From Leadbetterella sp964423865 (GTDB lineage: Bacteria > Bacteroidota > Bacteroidia > Cytophagales > Spirosomataceae): DNA of 64,000 nucleotides. Each line of letters starts with the position of its first letter. Within the stretch, counting starts at the first letter, position 1. A program made the translations under genes and the position numbers. The stretch is from the NCBI GenBank assembly GCA_964423865.1, contig CAYRGN010000008.1, positions 1-64,000 on the forward strand. The letters are read 5' to 3'. The notes beneath the pieces are model-generated. The model had not been told where the DNA came from. It saw only the letters and a list, made by a program, of their open reading frames with translations, and made no database searches. Shown here piece by piece: positions 41,761 through 51,920 of this stretch.

Positions 41761-43413
41761 TTATTTTCGCCACTTTTTGTAGGTATTGATCAGGTTATTG
41801 GTGGAGCTGTCGTGCGAGGTCACCACCGCATCGTCCTGTAATTCCGGGTAGATTTTGTTGGCCAGTTGCTTGCCCAGTTCCACTCCCCACTGATCAAAAG
41901 AAAAGATATTCCAGATTACCCCCTGTACAAAGATTTTGTGTTCATACATGGCAATAAGGCTGCCCAATACCTTAGGGGTGAGTTTTTTGAACAGGAAAGA
42001 GTTGGTGGGTCGGTTGCCTCCAAATACCTTGAAGGGTACCAGGAAATCGATCTCGGCCTGGGTTTTCCCCGAGGCGATAAGTTCGGCCCGGGCCTCTTCT
42101 TCCGATTTTCCGTTCATGAGGGCTTCGGTCTGGGCGAAGAAATTCGCCAGGAGCATCTTGTGGTGCTCACCCAATGGATTTTGGCTGATGGCCGGCGCCA
42201 GAAAATCGCAGGGGATAAGTTTAGTGCCCTGGTGAATAAGCTGATAGAAAGCGTGCTGTCCGTTGGTGCCGGGTTCGCCCCAGATCACGGGCCCCGTTTG
42301 GTAAGCCGCTTTTTCTCCGTTTCGGGTGACACTTTTTCCGTTAGACTCCATGTCGCCCTGCTGGAAATAGGCTGCGAAACGGTGCATATACTGATCGTAG
42401 GGCAGAATGGCATGCGATTGGGCATGGTAGAAATTGTTGTACCAGATACCCAGTAGACCCAGGATGACCGGGATATTCTTCCGGAATGTACTGTACCGGA
42501 AATGATTATCCATATCGTGGGCGCCCGTCAATAGCTGTTCAAAATTGCTAAACCCGATATAACAGGCAATAGAAAGGCCAATGGCGCTCCAAAGGGAATA
42601 GCGGCCGCCTACCCAATCCCAGAACTCAAACATATTCCGGGTGTCTATCCCGAAACCGGCTACGCCCTGGGCATTGGTGGAAATGGCCACAAAATGTTTT
42701 TTAATATACACTTCTTCCCCCGCGCTTTCCAGGAACCAGCTCCGGGCCGAGTGGGCGTTGGCCATGGTTTCCTGGGTAGTAAAGGTTTTGGAAGCAATCA
42801 TAAATAGGGTGGTCTCGGGGTTAACTAACCGCAAGGTTTCGGCAATATGCGTGCCGTCTACATTGGAAACAAAATGTACTTTCAACCCCTTCTTTCCGTA
42901 GGGTTTCAGGGCTTCGGTCACCATCACGGGGCCCAGGTCTGACCCCCCGATGCCAATATTGACGATGTCGGTAATCTTTTTTCCGGTGAAACCCTTCCAT
43001 TCTCCGGAGCGTACGCTATTGGAAAATATTTTCATTTGTTCAAGTACCCGGTTGACATCCGGCATGACATCCTTTCCATTGACGAACACAGGTTCATTGC
43101 TCCGGTTGCGCAGGGCGGTGTGTAACACGGCGCGGTTTTCGGTGGCGTTGATGGCTTCTCCGCTAAACATTTTGTTGATGGCTTCGCTCAGTCCGCACTC
43201 GTTGGCCAGGTCAATCAGGTAAGAAAGGGTGCGGCCATTGATCTGGTTTTTTGAAAAATCAACCAGGGTATCCTGGAACCGTAATGTAAACTTCGAAGCT
43301 CGTTTAGGGTCTGCTTCAAACAGGTTTTTTACAGGTACTTTTGAAATGGTTTTGTAATGGCTTTTCAGTTTTCTGTAGGCCGTAGTCTGATCAAATTTTA
43401 CAGATGCGAGCAT
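41761..43413 (-). CDS. pgi: Glucose-6-phosphate isomerase
   Basis: Interconverts glucose-6-P and fructose-6-P. 550 residues, the long PGI type found in E. coli and eukaryotes. Signatures include DIVNIGIGGSDLGPVMV, ASKTFTTQETMANA, the GGRYSLWSAIGLSI motif and QWGVELGKQLA. The catalytic residues in WGEPGTNGQHAFYQLIHQG are present. The start is ATG 43413. It is transcribed alone towards the repeat region. Confidence 0.97.
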   Translation of the reverse strand: MLASVKFDQTTAYRKLKSHYKTISKVPVKNLFEADPKRASKFTLRFQDTLVDFSKNQINGRTLSYLIDLANECGLSEAINKMFSGEAINATENRAVLHTALRNRSNEPVFVNGKDVMPDVNRVLEQMKIFSNSVRSGEWKGFTGKKITDIVNIGIGGSDLGPVMVTEALKPYGKKGLKVHFVSNVDGTHIAETLRLVNPETTLFMIASKTFTTQETMANAHSARSWFLESAGEEVYIKKHFVAISTNAQGVAGFGIDTRNMFEFWDWVGGRYSLWSAIGLSIACYIGFSNFEQLLTGAHDMDNHFRYSTFRKNIPVILGLLGIWYNNFYHAQSHAILPYDQYMHRFAAYFQQGDMESNGKSVTRNGEKAAYQTGPVIWGEPGTNGQHAFYQLIHQGTKLIPCDFLAPAISQNPLGEHHKMLLANFFAQTEALMNGKSEEEARAELIASGKTQAEIDFLVPFKVFGGNRPTNSFLFKKLTPKVLGSLIAMYEHKIFVQGVIWNIFSFDQWGVELGKQLANKIYPELQDDAVVTSHDSSTNNLINTYKKWRK

Positions 43414-43450
43414 AAAATCGGAGGGTTATTTAAACAAGTATTTCTGGAAT

Positions 43451-43573
43451 TTATGAGGAGACCCGTAAAAAATATTCAGGTCTGCATTTTCTTTTGTTCC
43501 GGACGATCATCCCCGTGAGGGCAACCAGGTAGCCCGTCATCAGGTTTTGTCTCAGTATCTTCTTGAATTTCAT
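43451..43573 (-). CDS. Possible 40-residue small protein
   Basis: ATG 43573 to a stop at 43451 encodes MKFKKILRQNLMTGYLVALT and then a Lys/Arg-rich end. It has one short hydrophobic stretch and a basic tail. It fills the gap upstream of pgi on the same strand. No homologue is recalled and no promoter is seen, so it may be chance. Confidence 0.25.
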   Translation of the reverse strand: MKFKKILRQNLMTGYLVALTGMIVRNKRKCRPEYFLRVSS

Positions 43574-43662
43574 CTGTTTTAGGAAAGAAGTGATATGCAA
43601 AAGTAATTATTTCCGATTAAATTATAGCGAGTTTGCCGTGAATTGAAAAAATGAAAGTAAAT

Positions 43663-43676
43663 TAGCTCATAGCTCC
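43663..43676. repeat. Two-word heptamer repeat (TAGCTCA family)
   Basis: TAGCTCA and TAGCTCC in tandem, 26 bp before the esterase ATG. The word matches 55752-55772. Only two copies, so it could be chance. Confidence 0.4.
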
Positions 43677-43701
43677 AGGCTTATCACTAAAATTTAACCT
43701 T

Positions 43702-45345
43702 ATGAAAAAAATTGTTTTTCTTGCACTCTTCTTGTGTACAGGTGCCGTTTTGCACGCTCAAAAATACACTCCGGGTCCTCAGGTACTGAGTTTCCATTCT
43801 CTGGTAGACGGCACGGATCAGCCCTACGGACTCTACCTTCCTCCTGATTTTGATGAAAACAAGGCGTATCCCCTGGTGGTAATGCTGCACGGGGCGGGTT
43901 CGAATCACCGCCTGGCCCTCCGTCGGGTTTTCGGGAAGAGCAATAAGGCGGGAGAAAACGATGCGGACGCCAGCCTGTATTTTCCGGATTGGGAAGATGT
44001 GCCGTATATCGTGGCCACACCACTGGCCCGGGGTACCATGGGGTACCAGGGAGTAGCTGAAAAAGATGTTTGGGATATGATTGCCGATGTAAAGCGCAGG
44101 TTTAAGACCGACGAGAACCGGGCCTACCTGACCGGTCTTTCCATGGGCGGAGGCGGAACCCTCTGGGTCGGACTGACCCGCCCCGACTTCTGGGCCGCTA
44201 TCGCACCCGTATGCCCCGCTCCCCCCGAAGGCACCGAAATTTACCTGCCTAACGCGTCTCACCTGCCCACCCGCTTCTTTCACGGAGATGCAGACCCCGT
44301 GGTGCCCATCGCCTCCGTTAACCGCTGGGTAGAAGGATTCAAAAAGTCAGGAACACACGTGGAATACGACGTGTATCCCGGGGTAATGCACGACAGCTGG
44401 GTCAATGCCTATGCCGATGGGCGCATTTTCCAGTGGTTTGATCAGTATAAACGTGATCCGGACCCGGAAAAAGTAATTTTTGCTACCGGGCAGATGAAGT
44501 ATTCCAGGTCTTTCTGGGTAGAGATTGTGGCCCTCTCTCCGGGGAAAGCCGGGCGCGTGGAGGCTACTATCCAGGGAAATAATACCGTCAGTGTGACCAC
44601 CGAAAACGTGGAGGCCTTCCGGATTTTACCTTCTTCCCGCCTTAAAGGAGGTGCCAATATTACTCTGGTGGTGAACGGGTCTGCCCTGAAAGTGGGAAAT
44701 TATAAAGGTACCGAAATAGTAGTGGTGAAGGGAAATCGACCCACTATCTGGAGTGAAGTGAACTATACCCGTACTCCCCGACAGGCCGGCCCCATGACGG
44801 AAATTACCTCTGACCGGCATATTTACGTGTACGGTACCCTCGACTCTCCCGATCGGGAAGAGACGGAAAGAAGACGGAAGATGGCCGAAGCGGCCGCCGA
44901 CTGGAGCTTTTACCGGGGGGAATTCCTGGGCCGGGTAATGGTATTCCCACGGGTGCTGGCTGACAAGGAGTTGAGCGCGAAAGATTACGATAATTCAAAC
45001 CTGATCTTATTCGGAACGGAAAAGAGCAACGTGGCGATCGCGCGTTATGCCGACCGTCTCCCTTTCCGGCTTTCCGCCGATACCACCCAGCTCCTGGCGT
45101 TTATTTATCCCACCGAAAAAAACCTCCTGCTGATCAATTCCGGCATACCCTACTGGCAGTTGTCTGACGCAGTAAAAGGCGAAGCCCACCTGAGAATCTT
45201 GCGGAACCCTTCCCGGGCCGCCCTCTTGTCGGGTTACGGAGACTGGGTGTGGCAGCGGAACGGCAAGGTAGTTTCCGGCTGGTTCGGAAACCGTTGGGAA
45301 GTCAGAGAGGAAGATAAAGCGGCGTTGAAAGATATCCTGAAATAA
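43702..45345 (+). CDS. Exported alpha/beta hydrolase (esterase D / prolyl oligopeptidase-like)
   Basis: 547 residues with a signal peptide (MKKIVFLALFLCTGAVLHAQ). The alpha/beta hydrolase core spans about 35-260, with oxyanion region MLHGAGSN, nucleophile Ser147 (GLSMGG), acid in GDADPVVP (Asp196 or Asp198) and His230 (VMHDSW). This resembles the feruloyl-esterase/polyhydroxybutyrate-depolymerase-like group. The C-terminal half (about 270-547) is a separate module with WVEIVALSPGKAGRVEATI and an end region seen in exported Bacteroidota peptidase-like proteins. The substrate is unknown, perhaps plant polymer esters. Confidence 0.82.
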   Translation: MKKIVFLALFLCTGAVLHAQKYTPGPQVLSFHSLVDGTDQPYGLYLPPDFDENKAYPLVVMLHGAGSNHRLALRRVFGKSNKAGENDADASLYFPDWEDVPYIVATPLARGTMGYQGVAEKDVWDMIADVKRRFKTDENRAYLTGLSMGGGGTLWVGLTRPDFWAAIAPVCPAPPEGTEIYLPNASHLPTRFFHGDADPVVPIASVNRWVEGFKKSGTHVEYDVYPGVMHDSWVNAYADGRIFQWFDQYKRDPDPEKVIFATGQMKYSRSFWVEIVALSPGKAGRVEATIQGNNTVSVTTENVEAFRILPSSRLKGGANITLVVNGSALKVGNYKGTEIVVVKGNRPTIWSEVNYTRTPRQAGPMTEITSDRHIYVYGTLDSPDREETERRRKMAEAAADWSFYRGEFLGRVMVFPRVLADKELSAKDYDNSNLILFGTEKSNVAIARYADRLPFRLSADTTQLLAFIYPTEKNLLLINSGIPYWQLSDAVKGEAHLRILRNPSRAALLSGYGDWVWQRNGKVVSGWFGNRWEVREEDKAALKDILK

Positions 45346-45398
45346 TTCAATGGTTTACCTGAACGAAAGCATAGAAAAATACCGGCCTTGTAATCGGG

Positions 45399-46844
45399 TC
45401 AGAATACCGCTTTCGTCCATTCGCTGATCATGTCGGCGTTGAGAAAGAGGTAAAGTAAAGTGAAGCTGAAATACGATAAGACCAGCATCACCAGGAGACT
45501 GTAGGAAAAGTCGCTACTTTTTTCTGCCGGATCGCGGACAATCATCATGTAAGCCGGTTTCAGGTAATAATACAGGGCGATAGCCGCGTTAAACAAACCG
45601 AACACCAGTAAGCCGTATAAAAGGTAACCCGAAGTAGCGGCGGCCGCATCTGCCAGGGAGCTGAACACCACCAGCTTGGCCAGAAAACCTACGGTAGGGG
45701 GGAGTCCGACCAGAGAAATCAGGATCACCATGGCGTTTAGGCCCAGAAGAGGATATTTTTTTCCCAGGCCTGCCATGGCGGGGATCGCGTAAGTTCCGGT
45801 CTTGGAATGAATAAAATCAGCGAGGAAAAATGAACCCATGGTCATGGGCAGGTAAGCCACCAGGTAAAAGAAAGTGCCGTACACATCTCCTTTGTCTGCC
45901 GTAATCAGTCCGGTTAAGATAAATGCCGAATGCGCGATGCCGGAGTAGCCCAGCATGCGTTTAAAGTTACCCTGCCAGAGGGCCGCGAAATTGCCCGTGA
46001 CCAGTGACAGTGCGATCACCAGGGCCAGAAGGTAGTTCAGGTGGGCGAAATCAGCGGTAACCAGGCGGGAAAGGAAGATGAAACCGGCGGCTTTAGGTGC
46101 GAAAGACAGAAAGGCGATAACCGGGGTAGAGGTGCTTTCGTATACGTCCGGCACCCAGTGATGAAAAGGGGCGGCCGCAATCTTAAAGAGAAATCCTCCC
46201 AGTGCCAGGAAGGATACGATCTGCACAGGCACCGCAGGCTGAAGCGACAGGGCGGCGGCGAATTCGGGCAGGGTGAACTCCAGGCTATGAGTGAGGCCGT
46301 AAAAGAGGGAGATGCCAAAAAGCATAATGGCTGAAGCCGTAGCGCCGAAAATCAGGTATTTGATACCCGCCTCAAAATTCTCTTTCATTTTTCCGGAAGC
46401 CACCAGGGCGTAAGAGGCCAGGGAGATCAGCTCCAGGGAAACGTAAGCCGTCAGGAAATGGGTGGTCATGCTTAAAAAGCTGATGCCGAAAAGCACAAAC
46501 AATACCAGCAGGTACACCTCCCCGGCAAGCTTGTAGGAAAAGAGCCGGGCATGCACCATAAATATAAGCGCGGCAATACCGGAAAGTTGCTTGATGAGCA
46601 GGGCCTTCTTGTCGGAAAAAAGTAGTCCTCCGTACAGAGATTCTCCCTCTATGGTCACCTGCGGGGCCGAGAGTACCAGGCTGTAAAGGTAGAGCAGGGT
46701 GGTTAACCCGAAAAGATAAAACGGCAATTTGTGTCCTTCCCGCGTGAAAGCCAGGCCCAGGGAAGTGGCCAGGATACCCGTGAAGAGGGCCCATTCCGGC
46801 AGTATCCGGGCAGAGCTTTGGAATATTTCTTCTAAAATACTCAT
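45399..46844 (-). CDS. nuoN: NADH-quinone oxidoreductase subunit N
   Basis: 481 residues with about 14 membrane helices; an antiporter-like proton channel of complex I. Family marks are the Lys in FKIAAAPFHHWVPDVYES, GYSGIAHSAF, and the helix with LVGLPPTVGFLAKL. It is the last gene of nuoL-nuoM-nuoN, and its ATG overlaps the nuoM stop by 4 bp. Confidence 0.95.
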   Translation of the reverse strand: MSILEEIFQSSARILPEWALFTGILATSLGLAFTREGHKLPFYLFGLTTLLYLYSLVLSAPQVTIEGESLYGGLLFSDKKALLIKQLSGIAALIFMVHARLFSYKLAGEVYLLVLFVLFGISFLSMTTHFLTAYVSLELISLASYALVASGKMKENFEAGIKYLIFGATASAIMLFGISLFYGLTHSLEFTLPEFAAALSLQPAVPVQIVSFLALGGFLFKIAAAPFHHWVPDVYESTSTPVIAFLSFAPKAAGFIFLSRLVTADFAHLNYLLALVIALSLVTGNFAALWQGNFKRMLGYSGIAHSAFILTGLITADKGDVYGTFFYLVAYLPMTMGSFFLADFIHSKTGTYAIPAMAGLGKKYPLLGLNAMVILISLVGLPPTVGFLAKLVVFSSLADAAAATSGYLLYGLLVFGLFNAAIALYYYLKPAYMMIVRDPAEKSSDFSYSLLVMLVLSYFSFTLLYLFLNADMISEWTKAVF

Positions 46845-48412
46845 CTCAGGATCTCCGTCAGGGTAGAATTAATGTAGCGAATGACCAGGTTGGGCCACAC
46901 CCCTGTTAAAATGGTCATCACGGCCAGGGAACTCAGCATGAATATTTCCGTTTTGTTCAGGTCTTTCAGTAAAGTCCTGTATTCTTCTTTGGTATGGAAT
47001 TCTCCGAAAAACATCCGCTGGAATGTGAGCAGGAAATAAATGGCAGACAGCACAATGCCGACAATGCCCAGGGCCGGGATGATTTTGGGAAGAAAGTCGG
47101 ACTGAAACCCACCATGAAGGGTGAGAAACTCACCTATAAAACCCGAAAGGGAGGGCAGGCCCAGAGATCCGAAAAAAGCAACGGCCACCAGGAGGGTGTA
47201 CAGGGGCATTTTTTTGGCCAGTCCCTGGAAAGACCCGATGTTCCGGTCGTGGGTTCGTTCATAAATCACCCCTGCAATCAGGAAGAGCATGGAGGAAAGA
47301 ATGCCGTGGCTGAACATCTGGAAAACCGCTCCGTTAAAACCTATACTGTTCACCGCACCTATTCCTATCAGTACGAAACCCATGTGGGAGACTGAAGAAT
47401 AGGCAATCATCTTTTTTAGGTCGGTTTGGTTGAGGGCGTTCAAGGCCCCGTAAATAATAGACACCAAGCCTAGCATGGCAATCAGTACGGCGTATTTTTC
47501 GGTAGCGTCAGGGAGGATTTGGTAGGCCACCCTCAGGATACCGTAGCCCCCGATTTTAAGCAGAATACCGGCCAGGATAACCGAAACCGGCGTGGGCGCT
47601 TCCACGTGGGCGTCGGGTAACCAGGTATGGAAAGGCACTACCGGCATTTTGATTCCGAAACCGATCAGCAACAGCAGGAACATGAATTCCCGGGCCGGTA
47701 AACCGAAGACGGAAACGGGGTTTTCCATGCTGAGGATAGAATGACTGATGAGGTTGGTGGGGTCTTTCAATATCCTGAAATCAAAGCTGTAGACCAGGCG
47801 GGCGTATTCGCTGGTAAAAAACTCGTCGTGGTGGGAAATGGCCATGCAGATCATGACCACCAGGATCAGCACCGATCCCGCAAAAGTATAAATAAAGAAC
47901 TTTAAAGACGCGTACGCCCGGTTTTCTCCGCCCCATATTCCGATCAGGAAATACATGGGCAGCAGCATAAATTCGAAAAAGACAAAGAAAAGGAAGAAGT
48001 CTACCGCCAGAAAACAGCCCAGCACCGAGGCGGTCAGCAGAAGAAACAGGCTGAAATAGGTTTTAGGACGGTGACTGATGCGGAAAGAAGCCACCGAAGC
48101 GATCAGGAAAACGATACTGCTGAGCAGCACCAGGGAGACGGACAACCCGTCTATTCCCAGGATATAGTCTATTGATAAAATAGAGCGGGATCCCAGGGCG
48201 ATCCGGAACCATTCCGAGTGTTCGATCAGTTGGTAATCGGGGTTTGCCCGGTCAAACAGGCCCAGAATGGTCAGTACATTGATCAGCAGCAGAATCTGGA
48301 TGATCAGGCAAATCCATTTATAGAAGTTTTTATAAACCGGGGGCAGAATCATGATCAGCAGAGATCCGACCAGGGGCAATATAATTAAAGAACTGAGTAT
48401 TCCTGATTCCAT
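46841..48412 (-). CDS. nuoM: NADH-quinone oxidoreductase subunit M
   Basis: 523 residues with about 14 membrane helices. Motifs include the proton-channel glutamate in FFEFMLLPMYFLIGIWG, KMPVVPFHTWLPDAHVEAPT, and AYSSVSHMGFVLIGI. It pumps protons as part of the complex I membrane arm. It starts 2 bp after the nuoL stop and overlaps nuoN by 4 bp. Confidence 0.96.
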   Translation of the reverse strand: MESGILSSLIILPLVGSLLIMILPPVYKNFYKWICLIIQILLLINVLTILGLFDRANPDYQLIEHSEWFRIALGSRSILSIDYILGIDGLSVSLVLLSSIVFLIASVASFRISHRPKTYFSLFLLLTASVLGCFLAVDFFLFFVFFEFMLLPMYFLIGIWGGENRAYASLKFFIYTFAGSVLILVVMICMAISHHDEFFTSEYARLVYSFDFRILKDPTNLISHSILSMENPVSVFGLPAREFMFLLLLIGFGIKMPVVPFHTWLPDAHVEAPTPVSVILAGILLKIGGYGILRVAYQILPDATEKYAVLIAMLGLVSIIYGALNALNQTDLKKMIAYSSVSHMGFVLIGIGAVNSIGFNGAVFQMFSHGILSSMLFLIAGVIYERTHDRNIGSFQGLAKKMPLYTLLVAVAFFGSLGLPSLSGFIGEFLTLHGGFQSDFLPKIIPALGIVGIVLSAIYFLLTFQRMFFGEFHTKEEYRTLLKDLNKTEIFMLSSLAVMTILTGVWPNLVIRYINSTLTEILR

Positions 48413-48414
48413 AT

Positions 48415-50469
48415 TCAGAGCAGTATTAGAATGAATACCAGGGTGACCAGGCTCAGCATCAGGCCCAGGAGATAGAGCTGAATGTTCCCGTTACCCCATT
48501 TTCGTATTGTATTTCCAAGTGATTTTACATTGCTGAAAAAGCCCATCACAGAGGCATCTATGACTTCCTTTTCGAGTTTCCCGGCCAGCCTGGCAAAAAA
48601 CAGGGCGCTTTTTCCGATGTTGACCGCCGTTCGGTCTATCCACTGCGTTTCCACGTAGCTCACGGGCTTCAGGATATTTCTTTCCCCCGTAAATATTTTC
48701 CGGAAAAGGCGCTCATAGAGATTGTCCATATAAAACTGGCGTCGGGCCAGGAGAGAGAATCTTTTTTCCGTATCGGTTTCTTTGAAATAATACCGCCGGA
48801 TTTCTTCCAGGGTATTGTTGTAGCTGATCAGCAGCCCGGCCACGAAGAGGAACCCCACCAGCCAGGGCAGCCAGTCGTACATCTCGCGAAAGCCTCCGAA
48901 CTCCCTGAAAAACCAGGCTTCTTCGGCGTGCAGAGGATGTGCGCTGTAAAAAAACCATAATGAGCAGAAGGCCAGAGACAGGGTGGTGATATCAAAAATG
49001 CCGAGGTGGCGGATAAACTGAAGAATACGGTCTTCTCCCGACCCCTTATTGTCGGCCGTAAGCAGGTCTTTGAACGTTTTAAAGGCTTCGTCCACGGTTT
49101 TTTTGGTGGTGTCGAGAATGATTTCCACCGGACTGTCTTCCCTTTGAAAAAATACCATTACCACCATCCTGATCACGTAACAGGTAGTGAGGAAAGTGGT
49201 GAGGGTGAGTAAGACGGGAATCAGCAGGCGGTGGTCGGCCGTTTCCAGTCCGTAGGCCCAGGCGGCGTTTAGAACCGACTCTTTGGAAAGGTAGCCTGCC
49301 GAAAAGGGCAGGCCGGCAAGTCCGGCCGAGCAAATCACAAAAGCCCCGAAAACGGCCGGCATTTTACGGATCAGATCGCCCATTTTGCGCATGTCTTGTT
49401 CGTGGTGGAGGAAGGAGATCACGGCTCCGGCGCAGAGGAAAAGCCCTGCTTTAAAGAAAGCGTGGGTAGTGAGGTGAAAGAAAGAGGCGGCGGTTTCTCC
49501 CATGCCCATGGCGGCGACCATGAACCCCAGTTGGGAGATGGTGGAAAAGGCCAGTACTTTTTTGATGTCGTATTGATAAAGGGCGGAGATGGCCGCGACG
49601 ACGCTGGTGAGGGCGGCGGTGAGGCCGATGACAAATCCGGCGGCGGGGGTGATCAAAGTGGCTATCCGACCCAACAGGAAAACGCCGGCTACCACCATGG
49701 TAGCGGCATGGATAAGGGCGGAAGCGGGGGTAGGTCCTTCCATGGCGTCAGGTAGCCACACTTGCAAGGGCAGTTGGGCCGATTTCGCCATCACACCTCC
49801 AAAAAGTAAGAGTACAGCCAGGGTTTGGAGTTGCCGGCCGTCAAGGTAAAGGTAATCCCGTTCCAGGATATGCGTCTGCTCTCCGAAATTAAAGGTGCCG
49901 TAGAGATAAAAAAGGAGGAAAATACCTGCCAGGAAAAAGGCGTCTCCAATGCGGTTGAGTAAGAAGGCCTTGATAGCGGCTGCGTTGGCGGATTTCCGGG
50001 TGTACCAGAAACCGATCAGCAGGTAGGAGCAAAAACCCACCAGTTCCCAGAAAAAATACAGTTGGAGGAGATTGCCGGCCAGTACCAGACCCAGCATGGA
50101 AAATACGAACAGGTTCAGGTAAGCGAAAAAGCGGTTGGCTCCGGGGTCATCGCCCATGTATTTCAGGGAGAACAGGTTCACGAAACAGGCTATAATCTGC
50201 ACCAGGAACAACATAAAGCGGGTCTGGGCGTCGATCATGATAATAAAGTGGATCGGGTTTTCACTGATGGGAATCCAGTCGTATGCCACTTTTACCGGCC
50301 CCGGGTTATTCATCAACAGGCTGGAAGTGACAATGACGCCGAGTATGCTGATGACCAGGGAAACGAATCCTGTAGTTTTAACAAACAGCGAATTGTTGAG
50401 ACTTAAAAGAAGTATAAATCCCAACAAATAGATCTGTAAATTAAAAAATACGAGTGATTCCGGGCTCAT
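48415..50469 (-). CDS. nuoL: NADH-quinone oxidoreductase subunit L
   Basis: 684 residues, with the antiporter core (FFWELVGFCSYLLIGFW, KSAQLPLQVWLPDAMEGPTP, AFSTISQLGFM) and the long C-terminal lateral helix plus final membrane helix that mark NuoL. It is the distal proton pump of complex I and anchors the lateral helix along M and N. It is the first gene of the L-M-N unit and lies 73 bp after lhgO. nuoA-K are not in the window, so complex I genes are split in this genome. Confidence 0.96.
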   Translation of the reverse strand: MSPESLVFFNLQIYLLGFILLLSLNNSLFVKTTGFVSLVISILGVIVTSSLLMNNPGPVKVAYDWIPISENPIHFIIMIDAQTRFMLFLVQIIACFVNLFSLKYMGDDPGANRFFAYLNLFVFSMLGLVLAGNLLQLYFFWELVGFCSYLLIGFWYTRKSANAAAIKAFLLNRIGDAFFLAGIFLLFYLYGTFNFGEQTHILERDYLYLDGRQLQTLAVLLLFGGVMAKSAQLPLQVWLPDAMEGPTPASALIHAATMVVAGVFLLGRIATLITPAAGFVIGLTAALTSVVAAISALYQYDIKKVLAFSTISQLGFMVAAMGMGETAASFFHLTTHAFFKAGLFLCAGAVISFLHHEQDMRKMGDLIRKMPAVFGAFVICSAGLAGLPFSAGYLSKESVLNAAWAYGLETADHRLLIPVLLTLTTFLTTCYVIRMVVMVFFQREDSPVEIILDTTKKTVDEAFKTFKDLLTADNKGSGEDRILQFIRHLGIFDITTLSLAFCSLWFFYSAHPLHAEEAWFFREFGGFREMYDWLPWLVGFLFVAGLLISYNNTLEEIRRYYFKETDTEKRFSLLARRQFYMDNLYERLFRKIFTGERNILKPVSYVETQWIDRTAVNIGKSALFFARLAGKLEKEVIDASVMGFFSNVKSLGNTIRKWGNGNIQLYLLGLMLSLVTLVFILILL

Positions 50470-50542
50470 CCCTGCGGTTTTCTGGGGACAAATCTAATTA
50501 TATTAAATTTAAATAGCATTACTTTTTTAGCGGGAATAGCGC

Positions 50543-51742
50543 CTAAAACCTTTTTAAAGCCAGTTCCGCTACCGTTTGTCCGATAGACAGAGACGAGGTA
50601 GCAGCCGGAGAAGGCGCATTGCATACGTTGATGGCCTGGGTGTTTTCGAGTATGGCGAAATCATCCAATAGCCCCCCGCTGTAGTCGCAGGCCTGGGCCC
50701 GCACGCCCGCACCACCGGGTACCAGGTCTTCCTTCCTGAGCTCCGGGATCAGGGCCTGGAGGGCGGTAGTGAAAGCGGCCTTGGAGAAAGACCGGTAGTA
50801 TTCGCCCATGCCCGTCTTCCAGTAGCGGGCAGCTACCTTCCGGAAACCCGGCCAGGAAAGGGTATCTTTCAGCTCTCCGAAATGGAAGTCGGTTTTCCGG
50901 TAGCCCTCCCGTTTGAAAGCCAGCACCGCGTTGGGTCCCGCTTCAATTCCGCCCCCGATCATGCGGGTGAAATGTACCCCCAGGAAAGGAAAGTTAGGGT
51001 CGGGAACCGGGTAAATCAGGTGCTTGACCAGGTATTGGCGTTCGGGTTTGATTTCGTAATATTCGCCCCGGAACGGAATAATTCTCAGCTTGATTTCTTC
51101 TTTTTCGGTCAGCTGGGCTACTTTGTCGGAATACAGACCGGCGCAGTTGATAACCAGCATGGTGTCGTAACTGCCTTTTTCGGTGACCACATTCGATACG
51201 CCCCCATTTTCAGAAACGGACAATACTTTTTCACCGAGACAGATTTCACCTCCTTTTTCCCAGATCAGGTCCGCGTATTTTTCGGCCACCTGTTTATAAT
51301 TGATAATACCGGTCTGCGGCACTTTGATGCCCCGGATACCCGCAACATGGGGTTCAATTTCCCGCATTTGCTCAGGGGAAAGAATCTCCAGGCCGGTAAG
51401 GCCATTCTGTAGGCCCCTTTCGTAGAGATTTTGCATCAGCGGAACCTGTTCGGCGGTGGTAGCTACCACAATTTTCCCGCAGATATCGTGTGCTATCCCG
51501 TATTCCTGGCAGAAATTCAATAGTTTGTGGTAGCCCTCAATACAGTTTCGGGCTTTCAGGCTACCCGGTTTATAATATAGTCCGGAATGGATCACCCCGC
51601 TATTATGCCCCGTCTGGTGGGCTGCCACCGAGTTTTCCTTTTCAATAAGTAACAGGCGGGTCTGGGGCCTTTTCTCCAGGAGGTTCAGGGCCGTGGCCAA
51701 TCCTACTATCCCGCCGCCGATGATTACGGTATCGTATCGCAT
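50543..51742 (-). CDS. lhgO: L-2-hydroxyglutarate oxidase
   Basis: 399 residues. FAD-binding DAO-type fold with the dinucleotide motif VIIGGGIVGLATA at the N-terminus, AHQTGHNSGVIHSGLYY for flavin contact, and GAGVRAQACD and NAPSPAATSSLSIG near the C-terminus. It oxidises L-2-hydroxyglutarate to 2-oxoglutarate and passes electrons to the quinone pool at the membrane, clearing a toxic side product. ATG 51742 starts at the FAD motif; the frame is open to 51790 without conserved sequence. It is just upstream of nuoLMN, which links it to respiration by position only. Confidence 0.92.
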   Translation of the reverse strand: MRYDTVIIGGGIVGLATALNLLEKRPQTRLLLIEKENSVAAHQTGHNSGVIHSGLYYKPGSLKARNCIEGYHKLLNFCQEYGIAHDICGKIVVATTAEQVPLMQNLYERGLQNGLTGLEILSPEQMREIEPHVAGIRGIKVPQTGIINYKQVAEKYADLIWEKGGEICLGEKVLSVSENGGVSNVVTEKGSYDTMLVINCAGLYSDKVAQLTEKEEIKLRIIPFRGEYYEIKPERQYLVKHLIYPVPDPNFPFLGVHFTRMIGGGIEAGPNAVLAFKREGYRKTDFHFGELKDTLSWPGFRKVAARYWKTGMGEYYRSFSKAAFTTALQALIPELRKEDLVPGGAGVRAQACDYSGGLLDDFAILENTQAINVCNAPSPAATSSLSIGQTVAELALKRF

Positions 51743-51868
51743 TCTGAAAAATAAAAGCGTAAAGCTAAATCGGCCGGGGCAGGATCGCAAATATTATCGT
51801 GTATTTTGGTAGAGCCTATCAGTTCGGTAAGCGGTAATTTGTAGCCAGACTTCACATTCCCCTCAAAA

Positions 51869-51895
51869 GCAGAGGCGCGAAAACCGCGCCCCTGC
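51869..51895 (-). terminator. Rho-independent terminator of the VTC/DUF4956/DUF2490 operon
   Basis: On the minus strand an 11-bp stem (GCAGGGGCGCG with one G-T pair), a 5-nt loop and TTTT follow the DUF2490 stop by 25 bp. It separates that operon from lhgO. Confidence 0.8.
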
Positions 51896-51920
51896 GAGAA
51901 GTTATTAGAGTTAAATTGGT

